Assembly: GCA_019424645.1 (NCBI GenBank)
Contig: JAHYZB010000073.1
Span: forward strand, 1,606 to 28,073
From: Oxalobacter formigenes
Lineage (GTDB): Bacteria > Pseudomonadota > Gammaproteobacteria > Burkholderiales > Burkholderiaceae_D
Length of the DNA stretch: 26,468 nt
Direction of reading: 5' to 3'
Below are positions 8,784 through 16,586 of the stretch, in pieces. Position 1 is the stretch's first letter. Each line of letters begins with the position of its first letter. Under the pieces are notes generated by a model. It ran no database searches. It had not been told where the DNA came from and saw only the letters and a program-made list of their open reading frames with translations. A program made the position numbers and the translations under genes.

Positions 8784-8810
8784 AAAAAAGGAGGCTATGC
8801 CTCCTTTTTT
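8784..8810. terminator. Bidirectional intrinsic terminator after topB
   Basis: A 12-bp perfect stem (8784-8795 with 8799-8810) surrounds a 3-base loop, with a six-base A-run and a six-base T-run at its feet. It ends topB on the plus strand. It also lies 15 bases beyond the stop of the minus-strand aldo/keto reductase, ending the rpe-to-AKR series. Confidence 0.92.
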
Positions 8811-8825
8811 ACGTTTTGAGGGTAG

Positions 8826-9863
8826 TTATCGATGTCCCAGAACCGGATGAGGCTGATACGGTTTTTCAAGTTCCCTGATTTCTTCTGCAGACAGTTTGAC
8901 CGTTGTTGCCGAGATGGCCTCGTCCAGCTGGTGCAGTTTCGAAGCGCCGACAATCGGGGCTGTTACTCCCTTGTGAAGCAGCCATGCATAAGCAACCTGT
9001 GCGTTGGACAATCCCCGTTCATTGGCTATTTTCGTCAGGGCATTGACGACGTCGAAATCGGCATCGGAATAGAAAACCCTAAGCGCCATTTCATCGGTTT
9101 TGGCTCTTGAAGTTGCAGAATTGTTTTTGGAACCGTCTTTGTCGTCCAGTTTCCTGTTACCCGCCAGAAAGCCTCTTGCCAGCGGACTCCAGGGAATCAG
9201 GCCAACTCCCTGATCCTTGCAGAGAGGGATCATTTCGCGTTCTTCTTCCCTGTACGCCAGGTTGTAATGGTTTTGCATCGAAATGAAACGTGACCAGTTA
9301 TTTTCCTTTGCGATCTGCTGTGCCTTGGCAAATTGCCATGCCCACATGCTGGAAGCGCCGATATAACGAACCTTGCCGGACCGGACCAGATCGTTCAGGG
9401 CTTCCATCGTTTCTTCAATCGGGGTGGCATTGTCCCAGCGATGGATCTGATACAAATCGATGTAATCCGTATTCAGGCGCTTCAAGGAAGCGTCAACCGC
9501 ATCGAAAATATGTTTTCTGGACAGGCCGCTGGTATTTGGCGGAATGTTTTTTGAGCTGGCGGAAGCCGCATCGGCTCCTATTTCGTCTGAAACATGAAAA
9601 TACACCTTGGTAGCGATAATGATTTCTTCGCGTTTTGCGTATTCTTTCAGGAGTTTGCCGGTCAACGTTTCGGAGAGGCCGTTGGAATAAAGATTGGCAG
9701 TGTCAAAAAAATTGATTCCGGCTTCGACAGCACGGCGAATGAAGGGGCGGGATGCTGCCTTGTCCAGAACCCATGGTCGCCATTTTTGCGATCCATAAGT
9801 CATCATTCCCAGACAGATGCGCGAAACTCTAAGACCGCTTGAACCAAGATTGACGTATTCCAT
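8826..9863 (-). CDS. Aldo/keto reductase, YajO/Tas-like
   Basis: An NADPH-dependent aldo/keto reductase of the longer Tas/YajO-like type with 345 residues; substrate unknown. The catalytic tetrad is Asp54 (FFDTANLYS), Tyr59, Lys86 (IATKVYF) and His141 (LYQIHRWD). Further signatures are GASSMWAWQFAKAQ near 175, MQNHYNLAYREEEREMIPLC near 200, IPWSPLARGFL near 225 and APIVGASKLHQL near 315. A good ribosome site (AAAGGA) lies in the 15-base gap after the response regulator gene and overlaps its stop region, so it is probably the last gene of that transcript. It is not closely similar to the aldo/keto reductase at 1.6-2.5 kb, so it is not a recent duplicate. Confidence 0.88.
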   Translation of the reverse strand: MEYVNLGSSGLRVSRICLGMMTYGSQKWRPWVLDKAASRPFIRRAVEAGINFFDTANLYSNGLSETLTGKLLKEYAKREEIIIATKVYFHVSDEIGADAASASSKNIPPNTSGLSRKHIFDAVDASLKRLNTDYIDLYQIHRWDNATPIEETMEALNDLVRSGKVRYIGASSMWAWQFAKAQQIAKENNWSRFISMQNHYNLAYREEEREMIPLCKDQGVGLIPWSPLARGFLAGNRKLDDKDGSKNNSATSRAKTDEMALRVFYSDADFDVVNALTKIANERGLSNAQVAYAWLLHKGVTAPIVGASKLHQLDEAISATTVKLSAEEIRELEKPYQPHPVLGHR

Positions 9864-9878
9864 CAGTGATCCTTTCAG

Positions 9879-10580
9879 CTAGCTGTTCTTTTTGGATGCC
9901 TTGACAGGTTCGACTCCCAATTGTTTTAACTTGCGATAGAGGTGGGTTCTTTCCAGACCGGTTTTTTCCGCAACACGTGTCATGCTGCCGCCCTCCTGAG
10001 CCAGATGATGTTCGAAATAAATCCGTTCAAACATATCGCGTGCTTCACGCAAAGGCAGATCAAAAGACAAAAGTGACGTATTGATGATCGAGCTATTTCC
10101 CGCGGTTGAAGCAGGTGCCTGCATCTGTACATTATTGATAACGGTACTGGTCGTCCGGATTTCGGTGACAGACACAGACGGCATGACCGGAGTGGTCAGC
10201 ATACGGCTCTTTTCCTGATTCCGGGCCAGTCCCTGCTGAACCGCCTGCAACAGTTTTTGCAGCGCAATCGGTTTTTCAAGGAAATTCATTGCGCCGATGC
10301 GGGTCGCTTCGACAGCTGTATCGATTGTGGCGTGTCCCGACATCATAATGACCGGCATTGTCAGGTTGCCGTCCCGCTGCCATTCTTTCAGAAGGGTAAC
10401 GCCATCCGTGTCCGGCATCAAGATATCCAGCAGAACGAGATCTGGTGTTTCAGCCGCACGGGCTTCCCGCGCCTGCTGTGCATTTTCAGCGGTTTGTACG
10501 ACGTGACCCTCATCGGAAAGGATTTCCGAAAGAAGTTCACGTATTCCCATTTCATCATCAACAACCAGGATATTTGCCAT
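9879..10580 (-). CDS. NtrX-like response regulator lacking the AAA+ domain
   Basis: A two-component response regulator of 233 residues. The receiver domain (about 1-120) has Asp8, Asp9, phospho-acceptor Asp52 (LVLLDILMPDTDG), Ser81 and Lys103 (LEKP). A polar Thr/Ser/Asn-rich linker follows (about 125-175). A Fis-type helix-turn-helix lies at about 195-225 (TRVAEKTGLERTHLYRKLKQLGV), very like the C-terminus of NtrX/NtrC proteins. The roughly 240-residue sigma-54-activating AAA+ module normally between these two domains is absent, with no GxxGxGKE or GAFTGA motif and no frameshift in sight. It follows the NtrY-like kinase by 23 bases and is presumably its partner. Regulation must therefore be sigma-54-independent, in the manner of RegA/PrrA-type regulators; this last step is inference. 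Confidence 0.88.
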   Translation of the reverse strand: MANILVVDDEMGIRELLSEILSDEGHVVQTAENAQQAREARAAETPDLVLLDILMPDTDGVTLLKEWQRDGNLTMPVIMMSGHATIDTAVEATRIGAMNFLEKPIALQKLLQAVQQGLARNQEKSRMLTTPVMPSVSVTEIRTTSTVINNVQMQAPASTAGNSSIINTSLLSFDLPLREARDMFERIYFEHHLAQEGGSMTRVAEKTGLERTHLYRKLKQLGVEPVKASKKNS

Positions 10581-10603
10581 ATTTTTTAGATCTTGAATAT
10601 TTG

Positions 10604-12931
10604 TTATCCCTTTTCAACTTGTCCAGCTGCCTGAATGTTTGTTGAAGCGAGCTGGAGAAGCAGAATTGAAACTTTTGCGCCATTTGAGTCTTTACGATTG
10701 TGCACGTCGATACGGCCGCCGTGTTCATCGACAATTTTTTTGACCATTGCCATTCCGAGGCCAGTGCCGCGTTCCTTGGTCGTGATATAGGGCTCGAAAA
10801 TACGACTCAATATTTTTTCTGCAAACCCAGGACCATTATCCATGACAGATAGTCGAACTGCAATGCAGATTTGATTGGAAGCGTCCTGATAGTGAACTTT
10901 TTCTGTCATTAATTCAATGCCGGGGACATATTCACCGGTATTTTCGACTTCACTGACCGCATCCTGTGCATTTTGCAGCAAATTATGGATAACCTGTCTT
11001 AACTGCGTTTCATCGCCCATTATTTCCGGTAAATCCGGTGCAAGACGGGTATGAATGATATCGTGCGCCTCATTTCCGGAATATAAATGAACAATATCTT
11101 CAACCAGTGCATTCAGATTAAGTGGTTTCAAAAGGGCTGGCGGGGTTTTTGCAAAATTCCTGAAATCATCCACCATTTGCTTCATAGCGGTTACCTGATT
11201 GACAATCGTGTCCGTACTTTTCTGAAGGATGGCCGAGTCGGTTTCACCGAGTTTGTCCTGCAATTTCATTTGGAGTCGCTCGGCAGAAAGCTGGATTGGT
11301 GTCAATGGATTCTTGATTTCATGAGCCAGCCTGCGGGCAACCTCACCCCATGCAATGGAACGCTGTCCGGAAATCACGTCGGTGATATCGTCGAAAACGA
11401 CGATGTAGCGATTTTCATTATTGACAGAATGATACGATCCACGTGCCAGCAGGGTAATGACGTTTTCATTTTTGGATGAACCGGTTTCATGTCCGGAATC
11501 CTCTGCCGTGTCGCGTGGAATTTCTATCTGTTTTTGCCAGTGAAGATTTTGTGGGTTGGCGCTTCCGGCAGTTTGTGCGGCAAACTCGGAAAAAGCTTTC
11601 GTCAATGCCGTCGAAAAAGTTTCCATGCCATCCACATCGGACAATTCCTTGCCGATAAAAGGAGCAAGGTCGTGACGAAGGACTCTTGATACAACATCAT
11701 TGCAGCCGATCAGTCTGAAATTGTGATCCAGAACGATCACGCCGGCAGACATGTTGGCAAGGACCGATTCAAGATAGGCCTTGGCGGCCTCCAGATCGGC
11801 ACGGTTTTGTTCCGCGAGCGCACGGGCTTCGGCAAGCTGGCGTGTCATGGCATTGAAAGACTGGGTCAAGGTACCCAGTTCATCAGAGCCTGAAACAATC
11901 GGGCGCGGGGACAGGTTGCCTTCGGCCACGGCCTTTGTGCCTTGTGCCAGAAGCAGCAGGGGCTTTGCCAGATTGGATGCAATCTGGAAGGCGCTGGCGA
12001 TTGCGCCGAAAATGGCAAGCAGCAAGGTCAGCGATAAAGTGACGATGTAAATCTTGCGCAGACCCGAGCGTGAAAGGGAACGAACCTGATATTCACTGTA
12101 AGCGACGCGAAGTGCTTCGGCGTTGTTTGCCACGTTATCAGGCATTTTCTGCGTCAATTGCAGAAAATAGGGATCGTTTCTGAGCGAAATGGCAATGTGT
12201 TTGTCAGGAATCAGCGTGATGACCCGGATAAGAAGATGGGTATCTTCCGGATTTTCATTATTATCTCCGGATGGATCATCGACTTCGCCTTCGATTGCTG
12301 AATAATGGGATGTCATCCGCACTTGGCGTAACATGGCATCTGTTGGCATGTCCGGCATCAGAGTGGTGCGGTTTGATCCGGAAGTCGCGATAAGCTGCCC
12401 CTTGCTGTTGAAAATACTGGCTTCGATTCCTTCCTTGTCGTTTCTGAACCGGGACAAAAGAAGGGTTTGGTCCGTCGGGGACAATCCTCCCAGTTCGGCG
12501 GCCAGGTTGGAGGCTTGCAAGTTCAGGTCTTCCCGGGACGACTCCAGAATAGCCTGTCCGAGTTTGACACCGGAGTCCAGTGCCGATTCAACCCTGACGT
12601 CGAACCACGATTCGATTGATCGTGAAACGAACTGAACCGACACGACGTAAATAACTGCGCCGGGCAATATCCCCATCAGCGCGAAGAGAACGACCAGTTT
12701 GGTCATCAGCTTTGAGCCGAATTTTCCCCGCTTGTATCGTTTGTACAGGCGGATCAGCATCCATACGACCAGGATCAGGAGCGCAGCAGCGACAAGAATA
12801 TTCATGCCAACCAGCCATGAGTAATTCTTGTCGAAAAAGTCGGTGTTTTCAGATGCGGAAGCCAGAAGGAAGAGCAAAATGCTCATCATGGCACCACCGA
12901 CGATCCAGAGATAACGTAATGCGCGAGTCAC
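10604..12931 (-). CDS. NtrY-like membrane sensor histidine kinase
   Basis: A 775-residue inner-membrane sensor kinase. Predicted membrane helices lie near residues 8-27, 42-62, 78-101 and 293-315, leaving a periplasmic sensor of about 190 residues between the last two. A HAMP domain (about 318-370, PLLLLAQGTKAVAEGNL) and a PAS domain (about 385-520, ANMSAGVIVLD) follow. The HisKA domain has the phospho-acceptor His537 in RRLAHEIKNPLTPIQLSAERL, typical of NtrY. The HATPase domain shows HNLLQNAQDAV, MDNGPGFAEKIL and GTGLGMAMVKKIVDEHGG. The start is GTG with a poor ribosome site. It sits between the DUF4390 gene and its response regulator. NtrY/NtrX proteins elsewhere sense nitrogen, redox or oxygen; the signal here cannot be read. 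Confidence 0.92.
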   Translation of the reverse strand: MTRALRYLWIVGGAMMSILLFLLASASENTDFFDKNYSWLVGMNILVAAALLILVVWMLIRLYKRYKRGKFGSKLMTKLVVLFALMGILPGAVIYVVSVQFVSRSIESWFDVRVESALDSGVKLGQAILESSREDLNLQASNLAAELGGLSPTDQTLLLSRFRNDKEGIEASIFNSKGQLIATSGSNRTTLMPDMPTDAMLRQVRMTSHYSAIEGEVDDPSGDNNENPEDTHLLIRVITLIPDKHIAISLRNDPYFLQLTQKMPDNVANNAEALRVAYSEYQVRSLSRSGLRKIYIVTLSLTLLLAIFGAIASAFQIASNLAKPLLLLAQGTKAVAEGNLSPRPIVSGSDELGTLTQSFNAMTRQLAEARALAEQNRADLEAAKAYLESVLANMSAGVIVLDHNFRLIGCNDVVSRVLRHDLAPFIGKELSDVDGMETFSTALTKAFSEFAAQTAGSANPQNLHWQKQIEIPRDTAEDSGHETGSSKNENVITLLARGSYHSVNNENRYIVVFDDITDVISGQRSIAWGEVARRLAHEIKNPLTPIQLSAERLQMKLQDKLGETDSAILQKSTDTIVNQVTAMKQMVDDFRNFAKTPPALLKPLNLNALVEDIVHLYSGNEAHDIIHTRLAPDLPEIMGDETQLRQVIHNLLQNAQDAVSEVENTGEYVPGIELMTEKVHYQDASNQICIAVRLSVMDNGPGFAEKILSRIFEPYITTKERGTGLGMAMVKKIVDEHGGRIDVHNRKDSNGAKVSILLLQLASTNIQAAGQVEKG

Positions 12932-12943
12932 TTTTAAAGTCTT

Positions 12944-13507
12944 TTAGGGCCTGTAAGAAAACCACTTCCAGTCGGAAGACAGTCTCCAGTCGCGATTATT
13001 CAAGGCGTTTATCTGAAACGGCTTGGGCAATTGGGATACATCCAGCATAATCCGGACGCCGACATCATATTTTTCACCCACTTCCAGATCTGAACTGTCG
13101 GCGATAGTCCAGCGGGGAGGATAACGGATAGCGGACAAGGCATCCTCAAGGGAACTGTAATTTCGCTGCAGGGTTCCCGGAATGGAAATGCTGTATTGAC
13201 GCGTCAGGACATTATAGGAAATACGGGTCGTCCTTGATTTCGAAACCGGTACGTCATCAAACCAGAAAGCTCTCGGGCGAATAATCTCGATTTCCGTTTT
13301 GAAATACAATGGGATACCGTGCAGCAAGGTTTCTTCCAGACTGTGATTGAAATCCATTGAAAAACTGGTGAACAGTTTGTACGTCTTTCCTGAATATTCA
13401 ATCCTTGCCGTATTGATCTGGATATCGCTACTGGCGGAAAAAGCCGGTTTGACGACCAGAAGCGCTATGGCAATGCAAAGCAGGAAGTGTGAAAGTCGAC
13501 GTATCAC
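12944..13507 (-). CDS. DUF4390 exported protein
   Basis: A 187-residue exported protein. Its N-terminus is a clear signal peptide (positively charged MIRRLSHF, hydrophobic LLCIAIALLVV, cleavage after AFSA near residue 25). The mature part is mostly beta-strand, with repeated charged and aromatic segments, and ends with SSDWKWFSYRP. This matches the DUF4390 family, which in betaproteobacteria lies between rsmB and the ntrYX-like pair; its function is unknown. The conserved position next to a sensor kinase with a periplasmic domain makes it a candidate accessory sensor, which is inference only. The start codon is GTG. It is 12 bases from the kinase and 42 bases from rsmB. Confidence 0.82.
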   Translation of the reverse strand: MIRRLSHFLLCIAIALLVVKPAFSASSDIQINTARIEYSGKTYKLFTSFSMDFNHSLEETLLHGIPLYFKTEIEIIRPRAFWFDDVPVSKSRTTRISYNVLTRQYSISIPGTLQRNYSSLEDALSAIRYPPRWTIADSSDLEVGEKYDVGVRIMLDVSQLPKPFQINALNNRDWRLSSDWKWFSYRP

Positions 13508-13549
13508 GATATCATTCAGATATGGTCAGGGAATTCATATAATATCCGT

Positions 13550-14878
13550 TTATTGCTTTTTAAACAAAGCATAAAACAAACCATCATGATCCTTCAGTTT
13601 ATCAGAAGCAGGAAACAGTTGTCCTGGAGCATCAAGTCGCGCGGCATTGTTCCTTTTGGCAAAAGCATCGGCCTGCCATTCTGATTCAACCGGCCAGATG
13701 GAACACGTCGCCAGCAAGAGTTTTCCACCAGGTTTTAACAATTCCCATAAATTATCCAGTATTTTTGCCGAGATGGCGCCAAGTTTTTTCGCATCTTCCG
13801 GGCGCCTGAGCCAGCGGATGTCCGGATGTCGCCTGATTATGCCCGATGCTGTACAGGGAACATCCGCCAAAATGCAGTCGAATTCATTGCCGTCCCACCA
13901 TTTTTTTCCGGAAGCATCGCCAGCCATCATAGTTGCATGCAGTTGGAGGCGGGTGAGGTTTTCATCGATTTTTTTCAATCTTTCCGGTTCGCTATCAAGA
14001 GCAAGCAAATCGATATCTGCCATCTCGAGCATATGGCCGGATTTGCCACCCGGTGCGGCACATGCATCCAGTACCCGCATGCCGTCCACCAATTCAAGCA
14101 GGGGCGCTGCCAGTTGTGCAGCGGCATCCTGAACGGATACGAGACCCTCAGCAAATCCGGGGATTCGATAGACAGGAACGGGATTATCCAGACGGATAGC
14201 ATAAGGGCCGATCACTGTCGCCGAATGTCCTTCTGCCTGCAGATTGGCCAGATACCCTTCAACGGTCGTTTTTTTCACATTGACACGCAAGGTCAGAGGT
14301 GGCGCGGTATTACCGATGTGCAATATGGTTTCCCAGTTTTTTGGATAGATTCGGCGCGTTTCCTTAATCCACCAGGATGGATAATTCCATTTTGCCGTTA
14401 AAGAGAGATTCGATTTTTCAAGCCAAATTTCTTTTTCACGCAAAAAACGCCTCAATACAGCATTGACCAGTCCTTTTGCCCTGGCAAGGCTTCCATCTGA
14501 CGAGGCCGCTTCAACAGCCTGATCGACCGTTGTATACGGTTCATATTTCAGTGCAGTTTCGTCGTCAGCAACCAGAAGCGCCAGCGAACAGGCCAGAAGT
14601 GTTTTCAGAAGAGGTGGCGATGGGGGCTGTCTGGTCAGTTGTTCAATGAGAAACTCACACAAACCGAACTTTCTTTCAGTGTGATAAGCGATATCCTGAA
14701 TGGCGCCTCGTGTGGCGGCATCCATTTTCGGATAAGAAAAAACTGACGCAAGGGCGGAAGGAAGAGACTGACCTTCTTCGACCCGTCGGACAACATAAGC
14801 CGCCCCAAGCAATCTGAAAGCCAGCGATTCGGGAGCCAGTGTGGTTTTAAAAAAATCGGAAGATTTATCTTTTGCCAC
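13550..14878 (-). CDS. rsmB: 16S rRNA (cytosine-967-C5) methyltransferase
   Basis: RsmB methylates C967 of 16S rRNA using S-adenosylmethionine. The 442-residue protein has the N-terminal NusB-like domain (about 15-150) that separates RsmB from RsmF. The methyltransferase domain follows, with the SAM motif VLDACAAPGGKSGHML (271-280 core), DVPCTASGIIRRHPDIRW with Cys342, and LLATCSIWPVESE with the catalytic-type Cys392. The start is a GTG at 14878 preceded by a well-spaced GGAG. The gene begins 31 bases after trpE, an unusual neighbour: in related species it follows def-fmt (often with htpX). Transcription through from trpE seems possible because no terminator is visible in the gap. Confidence 0.95.
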   Translation of the reverse strand: MAKDKSSDFFKTTLAPESLAFRLLGAAYVVRRVEEGQSLPSALASVFSYPKMDAATRGAIQDIAYHTERKFGLCEFLIEQLTRQPPSPPLLKTLLACSLALLVADDETALKYEPYTTVDQAVEAASSDGSLARAKGLVNAVLRRFLREKEIWLEKSNLSLTAKWNYPSWWIKETRRIYPKNWETILHIGNTAPPLTLRVNVKKTTVEGYLANLQAEGHSATVIGPYAIRLDNPVPVYRIPGFAEGLVSVQDAAAQLAAPLLELVDGMRVLDACAAPGGKSGHMLEMADIDLLALDSEPERLKKIDENLTRLQLHATMMAGDASGKKWWDGNEFDCILADVPCTASGIIRRHPDIRWLRRPEDAKKLGAISAKILDNLWELLKPGGKLLLATCSIWPVESEWQADAFAKRNNAARLDAPGQLFPASDKLKDHDGLFYALFKKQ

Positions 14879-14909
14879 AGTGGCTCCATTTCATAAAAAG
14901 TTTGAACGT

Positions 14910-16409
14910 TTATAGCAGGGAACTGTCGTCCATTCCATCCTGTACCTGTTCCGCGGCACGGATGACGGCTCTTGCCTTGTTTTCAGTTTCCTGCAATTCG
15001 GATTCAGGTGAGGAATCGATAACGATTCCTGCACCGGCTCCAACGTAGAGCATGTCTTTATAGATGACACCAGTACGAATGGCAATAGCCAAATCCATTT
15101 CCCCACCGAAAGAGAGATAGCCGCAGGCGCCACCGTAAATACCGCGCTTGACCGGTTCCATCTCATCAATGATTTCCATAGCCCGGACTTTTGGTGCACC
15201 GGAAAGGGTACCTGCAGGAAAGGTCGCTTTCAGGACATCCAGATTCGACAGACCCGGTTTCAAAAGACCTTCAACGTTCGAAACGATGTGCTGGACATGG
15301 GAATATTTTTCAATCGCCATCTTTTCGGTCACCTTGACGCTGCCGATGGTAGCGATACGGCCGATATCGTTTCGCGCAAGATCGATCAGCATGACGTGTT
15401 CCGCAATTTCTTTCGTGTCGGCCAGCAATTCGGACGCAAGCTGAGTGTCTTTTTCCGGAGTCGCACCACGTGGACGCGTACCAGCCAGCGGTCTGACGAT
15501 CACTTTTCTGCCTTCGGGAACGTTTTCCTGCCGGACAAGAATTTCAGGGGACGATCCGATGATGTACTGGTCATCGAAATGATAATAATAAAGATAGGGC
15601 GACGGATTTAACGCTCTCAGGGAACGGTAAAGTGAAAGAGGAGAATCGGTAAACGGTTTTTTCAGGCGCTGTGCAAGCACGACCTGCATACAGTCGCCAT
15701 TGGCAATATATTCCTTGGTCTTGTTGACTGCAGCCAGAAAATCTTCTTTTTTGAAGTCCCTGATCACATCGGTACGTTTACTGCCATCCATTGGTGGGGC
15801 AATGGCGGGTTTGTCGAGCATAACTCGCAGTTCGCGCAGACGCTGTCTGGCCTGCGAATAAGCTTCAGGCCGGGTCGGATCAGCATAAACGATAAGGTAC
15901 AGCTTGCCTGACAGGTTGTCGATAACAGCCAGTTCCTCGGTCAACAGCAGTTGAATGTCCGGGAAGCCGAGATCGTCTGAAGGTGCACTCTCTCTCAGGC
16001 GAGGCTCGATATAGCGGATCGTGTCGTAACCGAAGTAACCAGCCAGGCCACCACAGAAACGGGGAAGGCCAGGGCGAATGGCTACTTTGAATCGCGACTG
16101 GTATTCGGCAATAAAATCCAGAGGATTGCCTTCGTTCACTTCGATGATCTTGTCGTTTTTGACGACTTCCGTTTTCATGCCGTGTGCACGCAAAACAGTA
16201 GAGGCGGGCAAGCCGATAAATGAATACCGTCCGAAACGTTCTCCGCCGACAACGGATTCAAGCAGAAACGAGTTCTTTCCCCCATTGTTCTGTTGGGTCA
16301 GTTTCAGGTAGAGGGATAAAGGAGTGTCGAGGTCGGCAATGGCTTCGACGATTAAAGGAATACGGTTATAGCCCTGGTTGGCCAGTGCCTTGAATTCGAG
16401 TTCAGTCAT
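14910..16409 (-). CDS. trpE: Anthranilate synthase component I
   Basis: TrpE turns chorismate plus ammonia (from TrpG) into anthranilate, the first step of tryptophan synthesis. I chose the ATG at 16409 (MTELEFKALANQGYN, 499 residues) because it has a well-placed GGAG; the frame is open further upstream through the leader. The feedback-inhibition motif LLES is at 49-52. The chorismate-binding domain shows CMQVVLAQRL, HVMLIDLARNDIGR, GTLSGAPKVRAMEIIDE and GGACGYLSFGGEMDLAIAIRT. It follows rpe and gph as in other Burkholderiales, but trpG, trpD and trpC do not follow it here; rsmB does. A leader peptide gene and a terminator-like hairpin lie just upstream, indicating attenuation. Confidence 0.96.
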   Translation of the reverse strand: MTELEFKALANQGYNRIPLIVEAIADLDTPLSLYLKLTQQNNGGKNSFLLESVVGGERFGRYSFIGLPASTVLRAHGMKTEVVKNDKIIEVNEGNPLDFIAEYQSRFKVAIRPGLPRFCGGLAGYFGYDTIRYIEPRLRESAPSDDLGFPDIQLLLTEELAVIDNLSGKLYLIVYADPTRPEAYSQARQRLRELRVMLDKPAIAPPMDGSKRTDVIRDFKKEDFLAAVNKTKEYIANGDCMQVVLAQRLKKPFTDSPLSLYRSLRALNPSPYLYYYHFDDQYIIGSSPEILVRQENVPEGRKVIVRPLAGTRPRGATPEKDTQLASELLADTKEIAEHVMLIDLARNDIGRIATIGSVKVTEKMAIEKYSHVQHIVSNVEGLLKPGLSNLDVLKATFPAGTLSGAPKVRAMEIIDEMEPVKRGIYGGACGYLSFGGEMDLAIAIRTGVIYKDMLYVGAGAGIVIDSSPESELQETENKARAVIRAAEQVQDGMDDSSLL

Positions 16410-16442
16410 GATTTTCTCCGGTTCGCCATAGCGAAATAGCTC

Positions 16443-16471
16443 AAAAAACAGGCCGATGGATATAAACGGCC
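16443..16471 (-). terminator. Candidate trp attenuator (terminator hairpin)
   Basis: Read on the minus strand, GGCCG (16471-16467), an 11-base loop and CGGCC (16455-16451) are followed after two bases by six U residues (16448-16443). This has terminator form and lies between the leader peptide stop and trpE, 34 bases before the trpE start. The stem is short but all G/C. An alternative pairing, AUGUAAAC (16490-16483, including the leader stop codon) with GUUUAUAU (16467-16460, the terminator loop), would exclude the terminator. Confidence 0.65.
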
Positions 16472-16503
16472 GCAAACTTGTTGTTTACATGGATAAAGTT
16501 TGC
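16472..16503 (-). promoter_or_regulatory. Leader stem overlapping the second Trp codon (pause-type hairpin)
   Basis: GCAAACTT (minus 16503-16496) and AAGTTTGC (16479-16472) form a perfect 8-bp stem with a 16-base loop. The first arm begins at the last G of leader codon Trp23, so a ribosome stalled there would melt it. It sits immediately before the 5' arm of the terminator, matching the 1:2 / 3:4 layout of trp attenuators. Confidence 0.55.
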
Positions 16504-16571
16504 CAGCGTCGCCACAACCCTCCGGAGATCAGAGTGGATTGTGAAAACACGGGTTTTTTTAAGAGAAACAT
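16485..16571 (-). CDS. trpL: Putative trp operon leader peptide
   Basis: A 28-codon open frame starts at ATG 16571, 15 bases after the gph stop, and ends at TAA 16485-16487. It encodes MFLLKKPVFS...SGGLWRRWQTLSM, with Trp at positions 20 and 23. Two tryptophans in a 28-residue peptide directly before a pairing region and a terminator-like hairpin upstream of trpE are the standard signs of a trp attenuation leader. The ribosome site is weak (GAAAG about 12 bases upstream). A GGAGG lies inside the frame near the Trp codons, so a shorter translated version is possible. The peptide itself need not have any function; its translation would be the sensor for charged tRNA-Trp. Confidence 0.65.
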   Translation of the reverse strand: MFLLKKPVFSQSTLISGGLWRRWQTLSM

Positions 16572-16586
16572 GATCGATAAAAACTT

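Noticed and set aside
1631..9863. The two aldo/keto reductases as a recent gene duplication
   Set aside because: They belong to different branches (277 versus 345 residues, different signatures) and do not align well by eye beyond the catalytic residues.
13826..14401. A 191-codon plus-strand open frame
   Set aside because: It is antisense to the conserved catalytic part of rsmB and shows only reverse-frame composition.
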